Of a stretch of DNA of 64,000 bases, positions 9,033 to 18,011 are shown one piece after another. Position numbers and translations under genes: made by a program. Below the pieces are notes generated by a model. It saw only the letters and a program-made list of their open reading frames with translations, made no database searches and was not told where the DNA came from. The DNA comes from Arthrospira sp. PCC 9108 (lineage in GTDB: Bacteria; Cyanobacteriota; Cyanobacteriia; Cyanobacteriales; Microcoleaceae), in contig CP066886.1 of NCBI GenBank assembly GCA_016745315.1, positions 2,077,501-2,141,500 of the forward strand. Reading direction: 5' to 3'. Positions within the stretch are counted from its first letter, which is position 1, and each line of letters starts with the position of its first letter.

Positions 9033-9917
9033 CTATTTGTAAGAAACCGAGTTTGGGGGAGATAATACCTGATCTAGTTGGAAGCGAATATCCTCAATGC
9101 GGAATTTTTGGCTGAGGGTAGCCTGAATTTGGGTGAGTAGGCGATCGCCTTGTTTTAGGTCGATATCTATTTTTAGGGTGGCTTCGACGGCATAATAACC
9201 TGGTGCGATCGCTACTATGACCAAATCTTCGACGGCGACAATTCCGGGAAAGTTGGCGATCGCCTCTCGGACTAACTCCTTATCTACGGCGACAGGAGAT
9301 ATATTTAACAAAATCGCCAAACTGTGGCGGATCACAGGTAGTGATCCCAAACCGACCAACACGGACACGCCCAAACCGACGGCACCATCAGCCCATGTAC
9401 AATCTGTTAACCAAATAGCGATCGCCGCCACAATAGCACCAACAGAACTGAGGGTATCAGCTAAGATATGAAGCAAAACCCCCCGCATATTCAGGTCCTG
9501 TTGAACATCTCGATGCAACAGCATGATATTAAAGCCATTGACCCCCAAACCAATGATCGCAACTATCAACATGGGGAAACTCAAAATGGTTTCCGGGGGA
9601 TTTTGTAAATGTCGGATCGCCTCGACACCAATGGCGATCGCCATTACCAGAAGTCCCACCCCATTCAAGAAAGCCGCCCAGACCTCAATTCCCCGATAAC
9701 GTCGCGCCACCGAAGCGGCTAAAATCGCTAAGGCGATCGTCAACCCATCCGCCACCATGTGACCAGAATCAGCCGTCAAAGCCATACTATGACTAACCCA
9801 TCCCACCACCGCCTCCACCCCAGCAAAACCCAGGATCGAAATTAAAGCTATCCCCAACAGGCGCAACTTTTGGGGAGACTTCGACAACCTCACTATTTCA
9901 CAGCAATCACAACTCAC
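9033..9917 (-). CDS. Cation diffusion facilitator (CDF) metal efflux transporter
   Basis: A 294-residue inner-membrane protein with about six hydrophobic segments and a C-terminal cytoplasmic domain, the normal size for CDF exporters. The paired metal-site motifs are visible: D50, H53 and D57 (DSGHMVAD) in helix 2, and H150 and D154 (HILAD) in helix 5. The His/Asp set is typical of Zn, Cd or Co exporting members that use proton exchange. The N-terminus starts MSCDCCEIV, a Cys cluster that might sense or bind metal. The C-terminal part from about residue 205 fits the dimerising metal-sensing domain. The substrate cannot be fixed from sequence. Confidence 0.88.
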   Translation of the reverse strand: MSCDCCEIVRLSKSPQKLRLLGIALISILGFAGVEAVVGWVSHSMALTADSGHMVADGLTIALAILAASVARRYRGIEVWAAFLNGVGLLVMAIAIGVEAIRHLQNPPETILSFPMLIVAIIGLGVNGFNIMLLHRDVQQDLNMRGVLLHILADTLSSVGAIVAAIAIWLTDCTWADGAVGLGVSVLVGLGSLPVIRHSLAILLNISPVAVDKELVREAIANFPGIVAVEDLVIVAIAPGYYAVEATLKIDIDLKQGDRLLTQIQATLSQKFRIEDIRFQLDQVLSPPNSVSYK

Positions 9918-9973
9918 CGACTGTATATCCTCCGTTTTAACTTTTTATAATTAACACCAATCCCATAGCCATT

Positions 9974-11446
9974 TCAGGTCATCCGTAAGGCTTTCTCATA
10001 AATCCGGCGATTAGCTTCTACCGACTCTTGCAGATCCACCATAGGATAGGGATAATCCACCCCCAAACGCACCCCAAACCTGATCTGTTCTTGATTAGAT
10101 AAACGCCAGGGAGAGTGAACCCTACCATCAGGAATAGACGCTAATTCTGGTAGCCAATGTTTCACATAATCCCCCATTGGGTCATAATCCTGGGACTGTT
10201 TAGCTATATTAAAATAGCGAAATCCCCTCCCATCATTACCCACCCCCGCCGTATAATTCCAATTACCCCAATTACTACAAACATCATAATCAATCAGGAC
10301 AGACTCAAACCACTCCGCCCCCATTTGCCAATTTATGCCCAAATTCTTAGTTAAAAAACTCGCCACATTTTGCCGTCCCCGATTCGACATAAACCCCGTC
10401 GCCGCCAACTCTCGCATATTCGCATCTACCAGGGGAAACCCCGTCAGTCCCTGACACCAAATCTGCCACTGTTCCCAATTTTCTCCCCAGGGAATTTTGA
10501 CACCCTGTAAACCAGACTTATAGAACACCTTAGGGCCATGTTTTAGACAAATAAACCGGAAATAATCCCGCCATAATAATTCAAATACTAGCCAATATGT
10601 CGAATCATTTTTAACTCGTTGGTGTTGATAATCCTGCACTTGTTGATAAATCCAGCGGGGCGATAGACAGCCATTAGCTAACCAGGGAGAAAATTTCGAC
10701 GAATAATCCGACCCTAACATTCCATTACGGGTTTGTTTATAGTTTTTCAGACAATCTCGCCGCCAAAAATAATCATTTAACCGGCTTAAACCCGCTGTTT
10801 CTCCACCTGCAAAATCTAAGACAGACCGCTCATCAAAGGGTGCTGGTGTGATACCAAGTTCGGTCAAGGTCGGGATTTCTCCGGGTTCAATATCTGGGAA
10901 TTGTGGTAATTGATTAGGGGGAGTATATGGGGGATAAATAACTGATTTTTGCTCGACCTGTTTACGGAAGTTGGTAAAAAGTTCCGGCAGTTTTTCAATG
11001 GGAAATGGTAACTCTTTCAGATGATATAATGTGGCTCCCCAGAAAGATTTTACCTCAACTCCCAGGGGGGTCAAGGCTTTCTCTAGGGCGGTTTCTACTG
11101 CTAATTCTTCGGCGGTGACTTCCTTATGATAATAAACAGCATCAATATTTAATTGTTTAACCAGGTCAAATATAACCCTTTCTGGCTCACCTATTCTCAC
11201 CAATAAGTTACTGCCAATTTTTTGGAAATTATGGCGCAAATCTGCGACACTTTCTAACAGGAATTTACCCCGAAATCCCCCCGTTTTAGGAAAACCAAAG
11301 GAAGTTTTGGCAAACTGTCTGGGGTCAAAACAGTAAAGGGGGATAATTTGCCCTTGAGTTGAGGTAGCTAAATCTAGTGGTTCATGGTCATGTAACCGCA
11401 GATCATTCCGATACCATAAGATAATTTTTTGAGGATTAGCAGCCAT
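9974..11446 (-). CDS. Cryptochrome DASH / DNA photolyase family flavoprotein
   Basis: A 490-residue protein with an N-terminal photolyase antenna domain (ILWYRNDLRLHDHEPL) and a C-terminal FAD-binding helical domain. FPKTGGFRGKFLLES is characteristic of the DASH subfamily, as is LVDANMRELAATGFMSNRGRQN. The WxNWNYTAGVGND region lines the FAD pocket. DASH proteins repair UV dimers in single-stranded DNA and may act as blue-light sensors. The start MAANPQKIILWYRNDLR is where the family begins. It lies 62 bp downstream of sucD on the same strand. I am confident of the family and less so of the in vivo role. Confidence 0.92.
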   Translation of the reverse strand: MAANPQKIILWYRNDLRLHDHEPLDLATSTQGQIIPLYCFDPRQFAKTSFGFPKTGGFRGKFLLESVADLRHNFQKIGSNLLVRIGEPERVIFDLVKQLNIDAVYYHKEVTAEELAVETALEKALTPLGVEVKSFWGATLYHLKELPFPIEKLPELFTNFRKQVEQKSVIYPPYTPPNQLPQFPDIEPGEIPTLTELGITPAPFDERSVLDFAGGETAGLSRLNDYFWRRDCLKNYKQTRNGMLGSDYSSKFSPWLANGCLSPRWIYQQVQDYQHQRVKNDSTYWLVFELLWRDYFRFICLKHGPKVFYKSGLQGVKIPWGENWEQWQIWCQGLTGFPLVDANMRELAATGFMSNRGRQNVASFLTKNLGINWQMGAEWFESVLIDYDVCSNWGNWNYTAGVGNDGRGFRYFNIAKQSQDYDPMGDYVKHWLPELASIPDGRVHSPWRLSNQEQIRFGVRLGVDYPYPMVDLQESVEANRRIYEKALRMT

Positions 11447-11508
11447 TCAATTGCTAGTTAAAAGTTGAATTTTTCCCTATTATACATCATCCTAAAGCGG
11501 TTTGAGAT

Positions 11509-12414
11509 TTACTTATGGGAGCGAGTTTTTTTGAGGCACTTTTTCAACAGTTCGGGAATTTGAGAGGGACTAGAAGCCACGGGAATTTTAGCTTTTTCAA
11601 ATACCGAAATTTTACTTTGAGCCGTCCCTGGGTGAAGGTCTTGGGTAAATTTAGAAGTAATAATTGTACTAGCATGACTAATCAATTGAGCTTTGGGAGC
11701 ATGAAGACCTGTGATATAAGCCACCACTGGTTTATCAATAGTTTCGGCAATATAAGAGGCTGCTTCTTCTTCACTAGAGCCGCCAATTTCTCCCACTAAA
11801 ACAATGGCATCTGTATGGTCATCTTCATCTAAAATCTGTAGCCATTGAATAAAGGAGGAACCGACAATTAAATCACTACCAATACAGACGCTAAGAGACT
11901 GCCCCAATTTGGCATCAGTCAAGGCTTGAGCGACTTCATAAGTGAGGGTACTACTGCGACTAATTAAGCCGATAGAACCGGGGGTATAAAATTGGGGAGG
12001 ATGAGTTCCCAATAAGAGTTTACCGGGGACAATAATACCCGGACAATTAGGACCGACAACTAAAGTTTCGGTAGCTTCTGCCTTTCTGACCAAACGCACC
12101 ATATCGAGGGGTGGCATTCCTTCAGTCACAATTACAAGCTGTCTAATTCCGGCATCAATAGCCTCTAATGCCGCATCAAGAACGTCATAAGGGTGAACCA
12201 AAATGACGCTAGTATCTACAGGTCCAACGGCTGCCTGAGCTTGTTCTACTAGGTCATAAACGGGGATTTGATGGATGATCTCCCCACCTCTTCCGGCGCT
12301 GACACAGGCGACGATATTAGTGCTATATGCTTTCATATTGAGAGCTACTTTTAGGGAAGGGTCGGAATCCCTCAACCCCTGAATTATGACTTTACTATCT
12401 GGAGTTAAATTCAT
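11509..12414 (-). CDS. sucD: Succinyl-CoA synthetase alpha subunit
   Basis: A 301-residue subunit that with SucC makes succinyl-CoA from succinate, CoA and ATP (or the reverse), joining the two ends of the cyanobacterial TCA pathway. The N-terminal Rossmann CoA-binding domain has IIQGLRDSDPS and VACVSAGRGGE. VGPNCPGIIVPG and the IGEIGGSSEEEAASYI region follow, as in the family. The phosphohistidine is expected at the His of LISHASTII near residue 250. It follows sucC on the same strand, separated by 71 bp that hold a small hairpin. A related acyl-CoA ligase alpha chain is an alternative, but the pairing supports SucD. Confidence 0.88.
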   Translation of the reverse strand: MNLTPDSKVIIQGLRDSDPSLKVALNMKAYSTNIVACVSAGRGGEIIHQIPVYDLVEQAQAAVGPVDTSVILVHPYDVLDAALEAIDAGIRQLVIVTEGMPPLDMVRLVRKAEATETLVVGPNCPGIIVPGKLLLGTHPPQFYTPGSIGLISRSSTLTYEVAQALTDAKLGQSLSVCIGSDLIVGSSFIQWLQILDEDDHTDAIVLVGEIGGSSEEEAASYIAETIDKPVVAYITGLHAPKAQLISHASTIITSKFTQDLHPGTAQSKISVFEKAKIPVASSPSQIPELLKKCLKKTRSHK

Positions 12415-12457
12415 ATTTTTTCAAGCTATAATTAATCACAAACCATGCCATCTACGG

Positions 12458-12483
12458 GCGGGTTAAGTTATTGATGAACCCGC
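12458..12483. repeat. GCGGGTT inverted-repeat hairpin between sucC and sucD
   Basis: The arms GCGGGTT (12458-12464) and AACCCGC (12477-12483) surround a 12-base loop in the sucC-sucD gap. The arms match the cores of the inverted repeat at 2608-2666 and of the tandem array at 45496-46480. It may be a short copy of that dispersed element. A role in attenuation or mRNA processing between the two genes is possible but unproven. Confidence 0.5.
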
Positions 12484-12485
12484 AC

Positions 12486-13631
12486 CTACCGAGATAAAGC
12501 CACGGTTCGTTTAACCGCTTCATCCAAAGTTGCCACAATTTCTACAGGTAATCCAGCAAATTTAGCCAGTGTACTCTCAAGTTCAGTCACGGTCAAACGG
12601 AGGACAAAATGAGGGAGAGTCTCGATAGTCTTTTGGTGCTGTAAAAAGTTGGCGATCGCCTCAGCGATTTGATCAGCAGTAGTCTGGTGTCCCAGCCAGT
12701 TAATCATCACGACTTTAATGCGATCGGATGCCATCACCGATGTTAATCCGTCCGATAAATTCTGCAACAGTGTTTCTGTCACCTCAAAATGATCTTCTCC
12801 TCCCAAGTTAAGGAAATTAGCCGGCTTTCCTTTAGTGGCTATGATCTGATCTAGGGTAGTCATAGTTAAAGCAGCCCCATTGCAGATGATACCAATATTG
12901 CCGTCAAGTTTGACAAAATTGGGTTGATTGGTGGGTAAATCCGTTGGCTCAATGGCGGCAGGATCTGAACATTGTTCATGAACCAACATAACTAAATCCG
13001 GGTGTCTCTCCAAGGCCTGATTATTAGCGACCACCTTCCCATCAAGAGCCATTAACTCCCCTGTAGAACTAATTCCCAGGGGGTTAATTTCCACCAAATC
13101 TAAGTCTTTCTCGACAAATAGCCGATACATTTTCTCCAAAATGTTACTGACAGATAGGATCAGGTGTTCTTGTAATCCCATTTTGACCATCAGACGGCGA
13201 GCATAAAAAGGGGAAAATTCTTGATCCACCACGACCTTTTGAATATGGAACATGGTAGCCTCAACGTTAACTCCCCCCTGCACAGAGCCTAATAATAGGG
13301 GGCGGCGAGTCACCGGATCAAGAATCACCGCCAGATATACTTCCTGATCGGCATCATATTTAGCTTCAGCCAGTAGGACTTGGGGATATTCATCTTGAAT
13401 AGCCAAATTAAAAATACATTGAGCGGCAGCCACTGCATCAATGGTATTTTCCACAAACTTGATACCACCAGCTTTTCCCCGTCCCCCAGCCCGCACTTGG
13501 GATTTGAGAACTACGGGATAGGGAATGGTTAATCCTTTGAGGTCATGGGCGAAATCAATTCTCTGGGAAGGCAATACGGGAATTGCCATCTGACGAAATA
13601 GGGTTTTAGCTTGGTACTCTAGCAAATCCAT
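12486..13631 (-). CDS. sucC: Succinyl-CoA synthetase beta subunit
   Basis: A 381-residue ATP-grasp subunit that pairs with SucD. The N-terminus MDLLEYQAKTLFRQMAIPVL is typical. VVLKSQVRAGGRGKAGGIK matches the ATP-grasp nucleotide-binding part. The VEINPLGIS segment and LDGKVV carry metal- and nucleotide-binding residues. IGIICNGAALTMTTLDQI and NFLNLGGED belong to the C-terminal CoA-ligase domain. The length is close to the family norm of about 390. Its ATG is only 10 bp from the stop of the upstream glycosyltransferase gene, so it may be cotranscribed with it. Confidence 0.92.
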   Translation of the reverse strand: MDLLEYQAKTLFRQMAIPVLPSQRIDFAHDLKGLTIPYPVVLKSQVRAGGRGKAGGIKFVENTIDAVAAAQCIFNLAIQDEYPQVLLAEAKYDADQEVYLAVILDPVTRRPLLLGSVQGGVNVEATMFHIQKVVVDQEFSPFYARRLMVKMGLQEHLILSVSNILEKMYRLFVEKDLDLVEINPLGISSTGELMALDGKVVANNQALERHPDLVMLVHEQCSDPAAIEPTDLPTNQPNFVKLDGNIGIICNGAALTMTTLDQIIATKGKPANFLNLGGEDHFEVTETLLQNLSDGLTSVMASDRIKVVMINWLGHQTTADQIAEAIANFLQHQKTIETLPHFVLRLTVTELESTLAKFAGLPVEIVATLDEAVKRTVALSR

Positions 13632-13641
13632 GGGTGTTTCC

Positions 13642-15312
13642 TCATTGATTATTCTTGAGGGTAGGGGTTCCTTGATGAACCGTCTTGACCCATTTCAGGC
13701 GTTTGGGACGCACACTGATCCGGGCTGTGGCACTGGCAACAACAATGAACCAATGAAACATATACACGGTACCACGCAGGGTTTGGAACAATGTAGTCAT
13801 GTAAGAAAGTGGGGGATAATATTGGCGATCGCCATCTGTGGTTAAGTTATCAGGTGAATTGGTTTTGTGGGATGCCACATTTCCACCGCTAACAGTACGC
13901 CGCAAGCCGATAAACATTCCGATCAGCGACAAACTAACTGCCAAGAGAGTCAGGGGGCTGGTAATGGGGGGGCGGCGGAGAATAAATGACAGGAGTAAAT
14001 CGGGAATGGCAGCTATGGGTAGAATGTACTGGGTAATCAAAAACCCGAATAAATCAAAGGTTTTGCCAACTCCCATACGGTTAGTGATGATGAATTTGCC
14101 ATAGTCGAGATATCTTTGATATCCTCCCTCGGCCCATCGGTTCCGCTGATGCCAGAGAGCAACCCAATTGGTAACTCCTTCTTCCAAGACGACGGAGGTA
14201 TCCAGAAATTCGATATCCCAATGGTCTAGGTGCAGACGAATGGTTAAATCGAGATCATCGGTAATGGTTTCTTCACACCATCCACCGCAGCTTTCTAGGG
14301 CGGCGCGACGAATAAACTCCCCATTTCCCCGCAGTTCTCCAATACCGCCTACAGCCACTCGCTGTTTCTGGAAAAAGGCATCTAAGGCCATCTCTGCCGA
14401 TTGACAACGGGTTAACAAGTTGAAGTTACTATTGGCGATCGCTTTTTGGAGTTGAACGGCTCCGACTTGTTCAGCCTCAAATTTGGGAAGCACCTTTTGT
14501 AGGAGATCTGGAGCCACTTGAGCATCGGCATCAAAAACCCCTAATATTGTGCCACGGGTAAGAGGTAGGGCTTGATTGAGTGCGCCGGATTTACCACCAG
14601 TAGCGTTTTCGTCTCGGTGCAGAATGTGCAGTTGTTGATACTCTTGGGCTAATTCCTGGAGAACTATGGGAGTGCGATCGCTACTATTATCATCAATCAC
14701 CCACAGTTCATAGCAATGACTAGGATAGTTGAGATTGCATAGATTCTGGACTAAATTGCCAATCACAGCTTCTTCATTTTTCGCCGCTACCAGTAGGGAG
14801 ACAAAGGGTAGTTCTTCTGGGGTGAGTTCGGGGTTAATATCTAACCCACCGGGATCGGCAAACACAATGCGGATAGCTTGAATTACTAATAACCCAGTTA
14901 ATCCCAGAATTAACCAATATCCCCAGGGAATCAAGTGCCCGATAATCGTCAGACTCCAGATCAGAGCTAGGGCGACTGCTGCTTTGCCTCGCCGATTCTG
15001 ATAAAATTCTGGGGGGATATGAAGTTTATTAGCTTGATTAGGTTTCCGGGGTTGGGAACCCCCTAATCCCTGTCGACGGGAAAGAAGACGAAAACGCCTA
15101 ATCCCCGGAGGGAATCTATAATTTTGACTACTGGAGTCTGTAACTCCCGAATCACGATGGTTATGGTGCATATCCAATAACTCCGTTGCACCTCTACTGG
15201 TTTGATGTTGACGCTGATGGTTCAGCCAAGATTTCTCTGGCATCGATAAGTGTGACTTTAATTGTTCTCTATCATTGTGCAGTATTTCACCTTTTTGCAG
15301 CCATTGATCCAA
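13642..15312 (-). CDS. mgdA: Family 2 membrane glycosyltransferase, probably monoglucosyldiacylglycerol synthase
   Basis: A 556-residue frame. Two N-terminal membrane helices (AAVALALIWSLTIIGHLIP, YWLILGLTGLLVIQAI) precede a GT-A domain with LLVAAKNEEA, WVIDDNSSDRT, the metal-binding DADAQV, ETITDDLDL and the QRNRWAEGG motif. More membrane helices follow. This order matches cyanobacterial GT2 enzymes that put glucose on diacylglycerol, the first step of galactolipid synthesis; the symbol rests on remembered similarity to that family. The start is uncertain: about 90 Ser/Arg/His-rich residues precede the first helix, and Met codons lie downstream of the listed one. Another processive GT2 is the main alternative. 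Confidence 0.65.
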   Translation of the reverse strand: MDQWLQKGEILHNDREQLKSHLSMPEKSWLNHQRQHQTSRGATELLDMHHNHRDSGVTDSSSQNYRFPPGIRRFRLLSRRQGLGGSQPRKPNQANKLHIPPEFYQNRRGKAAVALALIWSLTIIGHLIPWGYWLILGLTGLLVIQAIRIVFADPGGLDINPELTPEELPFVSLLVAAKNEEAVIGNLVQNLCNLNYPSHCYELWVIDDNSSDRTPIVLQELAQEYQQLHILHRDENATGGKSGALNQALPLTRGTILGVFDADAQVAPDLLQKVLPKFEAEQVGAVQLQKAIANSNFNLLTRCQSAEMALDAFFQKQRVAVGGIGELRGNGEFIRRAALESCGGWCEETITDDLDLTIRLHLDHWDIEFLDTSVVLEEGVTNWVALWHQRNRWAEGGYQRYLDYGKFIITNRMGVGKTFDLFGFLITQYILPIAAIPDLLLSFILRRPPITSPLTLLAVSLSLIGMFIGLRRTVSGGNVASHKTNSPDNLTTDGDRQYYPPLSYMTTLFQTLRGTVYMFHWFIVVASATARISVRPKRLKWVKTVHQGTPTLKNNQ

Positions 15313-15452
15313 GAATTTGCTCCCCAGGGAATAATTGCCAGACCAGGTTGTTGGCCCGATGGGGGGACAACGATCATAATCAATTGTCCTTAACCCCTAC
15401 AGTCTTAACCTCTATACCGAGTTTCCCAGAACCGCTAAGATGGAGTGATACA

Positions 15453-15857
15453 ATGAGCAGGAATTTAATTATGAGTGATTCGGCTGCTATTCTCAAAGAC
15501 CTCAAACTGGCTGAAAAACGGGACTTGGTGGTTTATCTACCCTATTATGATGAAAAGAGACGGCGATATTTGCCTTGGTCTATGAGCCTTTACCAACACA
15601 AGAGTTTGGAGGGGGCACGGAAAATCGAGGGGGGTGAGGATATTCCTTTTGTGGCCACCTGGAATACTTCTATGCTTCCGGCTGACCTTACTCGATGTCG
15701 GGTGATGTTTGAGCATAATGCTGATCTAACTTATGAAGTGATGATGCCCAATTATGAGTTTATGAAGCATTTGATTCAGGTGGTCTACAGCTTCAAGCAT
15801 CATCATGTGATTGATTTTTCTCAGGAATTTTATAAAAAATTGCTACACATGGAATGA
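15453..15857 (+). CDS. Conserved cyanobacterial protein of unknown function
   Basis: 134 residues from the ATG at 15453, chosen because GGAG lies eight bases upstream; a second ATG at 15471 is possible. The frame stays open further left but there it overlaps the start of the opposite-strand glycosyltransferase. The protein reads MSRNLIMSDSAAILKDL, then DLVVYLPYYDEKRRRYLPWS and an acidic-aromatic tail. There is no signal peptide or membrane segment. I do not recognise the family. It lies on the same strand as the DRTGG-domain gene, about 60 bp away, and may be cotranscribed with it. Confidence 0.6.
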   Translation: MSRNLIMSDSAAILKDLKLAEKRDLVVYLPYYDEKRRRYLPWSMSLYQHKSLEGARKIEGGEDIPFVATWNTSMLPADLTRCRVMFEHNADLTYEVMMPNYEFMKHLIQVVYSFKHHHVIDFSQEFYKKLLHME

Positions 15858-15918
15858 AATAGCTGGACTCAAGTTAAGGGAGTGAGTCTAGTGGGGGTGT
15901 TGGTTATGCACAACATCT

Positions 15919-17040
15919 GTGCGCTACAGTGTCAAAATTAAATCTGATTTTATAAGTTTAGGAGTTGCTGGTGTGGCTAAACCCGTCAAGTATGTATTAA
16001 TTGGATCAATTGAGCCTTCTAGTGGTAAGTCTGCTGTCGCCCTCGGTTTAGTTCCTCAATTGCAGAATCTGGGGTTTGATATTGGTTACGGGAAACCTTT
16101 GGGAACTGATTTTGATGATGATTGTGATCATCAAGTTGATGCTGATTGTGAGTTTATTGCTAAAACTTTGGGGCTTTCGGAAGTTTATATGCGATCGCCT
16201 ATTTTAATGATTGATCAGGCAACAATTGATAAACATCTATATCATCAAGATCTCAATTATTATCACCAGGCTTTGACTAACTATCACCACCATAAGGTTG
16301 GGGATTTGGTTTTACTCGAGGGTCCCCGCACCTTGCAGGAAGGGAGTCTGTTTAATTTATCTGTACCCCGAATGGCTGAGGTTTTGGATACGGCGGTTAT
16401 GTTGGTGGTTCGTTATCACTCCCATAGTCTCTTGGATGAGGTACTATCGGCGAAAGAACGTTTGGGTACGCGCTTAATCGGAATTGTGATTAATGATGTC
16501 ACCGACGAACAGGTTTCTAAGGTGGAAACTCAGATTAAGCCTTTTCTCGAGAGTGTGGGGATTCCGGTTTTGGGTATCCTTCCTAGAAATGCGCTGCTTC
16601 GTAGTGTCACGGTGGGGGAATTGGTGACGCAGCTTGAAGCCCAGGTGGTTTGTGGTCAGGAACGTTTGGATTTGATTGTGGAAACTCTCAGTGTGGGGGC
16701 GATGAATGTTAGTTCCGCCATGAAGTATTTTAGCCAGTCACATAATATGGCGGTGGTGACCGGCGGCGATCGCACTGATATTCAAATGGCGGCTTTGGAG
16801 CAGTCTACCCATTGCTTGATTCTCACCGGTCAACTTCCCCCGGCTGAAATTGTGATTACCCGCGCTGAAGAGTTGGAGATTCCGATTTTGTGTGTTGACC
16901 TCGATACCCTCACCACTGTGGAAAGCATCGATCTCGCTTTTGGTCACGTCCGTATCCATGATCAGGCTAAGGTTGAGTGTATCACCCAAATTATGGCGGA
17001 AAAATTCGATACCAGCCGATTTATCCAACTCCTCAACTAG
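15919..17040 (+). CDS. BioD-like P-loop protein with C-terminal DRTGG domain
   Basis: 373 residues as listed. The first 18 or so (MRYSVKIKSDFISLG) look atypical, and a GTG giving VAKPVKYVLIGSIEPSSGKSA is the likelier start. The N-terminal half is a dethiobiotin-synthetase-like AAA domain with the nucleotide loop SIEPSSGKSA, then KPLGTDFDDD and LLEGPRTL. The C-terminal half has TGGDRTDIQMAAL, a DRTGG domain as found in the N-terminal part of long phosphotransacetylases. The acetyltransferase domain itself is absent. Stand-alone proteins of this type are common in cyanobacteria. A ligand-sensing role is plausible, but no reaction is established from the sequence. Confidence 0.8.
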   Translation: MRYSVKIKSDFISLGVAGVAKPVKYVLIGSIEPSSGKSAVALGLVPQLQNLGFDIGYGKPLGTDFDDDCDHQVDADCEFIAKTLGLSEVYMRSPILMIDQATIDKHLYHQDLNYYHQALTNYHHHKVGDLVLLEGPRTLQEGSLFNLSVPRMAEVLDTAVMLVVRYHSHSLLDEVLSAKERLGTRLIGIVINDVTDEQVSKVETQIKPFLESVGIPVLGILPRNALLRSVTVGELVTQLEAQVVCGQERLDLIVETLSVGAMNVSSAMKYFSQSHNMAVVTGGDRTDIQMAALEQSTHCLILTGQLPPAEIVITRAEELEIPILCVDLDTLTTVESIDLAFGHVRIHDQAKVECITQIMAEKFDTSRFIQLLN

Positions 17041-17256
17041 CAGATTATCAGGCGATCGTAGTGCGGCGAGCTGGCCCCATCGCCTCTTGTTCATAGCCCA
17101 TGCTCTGTGTCACACATTTTTTCAGTTCAGAAACTGTGTCCTAGGTTACGAAACATTAAATTTTTCGGGAGGCGATCGCTTATTCTCTGTTTTATGGCGA
17201 TATAATAGGAGAGGAGGCAAGATTAAACTATAAACTTGACATCAAAACCCCTGATC

Positions 17257-17409
17257 ATGAACAAAAATTTTAGACAAGAAGTCAACCAGCTATCCCAAAC
17301 CCATCGCGCTAACATCCAAAAACGTCTGGAATATAGACTTGAGGTAGCTAGAGCCAAAGGAGATGAAAATTTAGTCCGAATGCTGGAAGCTGAAATGCGC
17401 CAAATGTAG
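17257..17409 (+). CDS. Small basic helical protein, possible PirA-like PII-interacting regulator
   Basis: A 50-residue protein: MNKNFRQEVNQLSQTHRANI, then RLEYRLEVARAKGDENLVRM and a short tail. It is one long charged helix, with no membrane segment. The pattern of a paired RLExRL, then A-x-x-x-G-D/N-x-x-L and an acidic end resembles the small cyanobacterial PirA proteins that bind PII and relieve control of arginine synthesis. That match is from memory and needs a profile search. A TATAAT box lies at 17201-17206 and AGGAGAGGAGG at 17207-17217, but the latter is 40 bases from the ATG. I saw no clear NtcA site (GTA-N8-TAC). Confidence 0.5.
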   Translation: MNKNFRQEVNQLSQTHRANIQKRLEYRLEVARAKGDENLVRMLEAEMRQM

Positions 17410-17441
17410 AAACTTTGAAGCTGTTAATCAAGTATAAAAAT

Positions 17442-17484
17442 CCCTCTCTGGCCCCCTCTCACTCTGGGAGAGAGCCGGGGAGGG
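17442..17484. terminator. Strong GC hairpin, probable terminator or small repeat
   Basis: CCCTCTCTGGCCCCCTCTC is followed after seven bases by GAGAGAGCCGGGGAGGG, giving a long, nearly perfect stem. It lies in the gap between two convergent genes (the 50-residue protein and hicB), where a bidirectional terminator is expected, although no long T-tract follows. Similar hairpins are dispersed repeats in some cyanobacteria. Confidence 0.45.
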
Positions 17485-17511
17485 TTTCGGCTATTTGATC
17501 AACAACTTCCA

Positions 17512-17850
17512 TTAATTCTGGAAAGTACGATTAGCTGCATCTTTTATCACCTCTTCCATCCAACCATTAATGCTTTTTCCTGCTTTAGCAGCCGCCAAAA
17601 AAATTTTTCGGTGTAGATCTGGTGTGGTCCGAAACGGCAATTTTCCAGAGAAAGGCTTATCAGGTTTTTCCCCTAACTCTTCGCAAAACTCCAGATAATC
17701 ATCAACGGAGTCACGAAAGGCTTGACTCGCTTCCTCAACAGTTTTTCCCTGAAAAGTAATCGTATCCTTAATATCCAACACGCGACCAAACAGGATGCCG
17801 TTTTCTGTATCAACTTCAATGTGACCACTGTAACCCTTATATGTCAGCAT
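17512..17850 (-). CDS. hicB: HicB-family antitoxin
   Basis: 112 residues from the ATG at 17848-17850, preceded by GAGGGAAAT, a good ribosome site; the open frame extends to 17982 but that part has no HicB similarity. The N-terminal half (MLTYKGYSGHIEVDTENGIL, then FQGKTVEEASQAFRDSVDDY) is the degenerate RNase-H-like fold of HicB. The C-terminal half (LPFRTTPDLHRKIFLAAAKA, then GKSINGWMEEVI) is a ribbon-helix-helix DNA-binding domain, so it should neutralise HicA and repress the operon. The toxin gene lies immediately upstream at 18012-18281 and carries a premature stop. Confidence 0.85.
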   Translation of the reverse strand: MLTYKGYSGHIEVDTENGILFGRVLDIKDTITFQGKTVEEASQAFRDSVDDYLEFCEELGEKPDKPFSGKLPFRTTPDLHRKIFLAAAKAGKSINGWMEEVIKDAANRTFQN

Positions 17851-18011
17851 ATTTCCCTCAGTTCTTGAGCGTCTAAATGGTACAATTAAGTTTTTAGGAT
17901 AATCTGTAGAATTGTGTGGCACGATCGGGCAATGGCTGCACTCGGTAGTATATTTTTGAGTCACTTTGGGTAGGGGCAACATTGCTCGTTACCCCCTTTC
18001 TAATAGATATC

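Noticed and set aside
15186..15452. N-terminal extension of the 15453 gene
   Set aside because: It overlaps the opposite-strand glycosyltransferase start and has no ribosome site; the ATG at 15453 has GGAG upstream.
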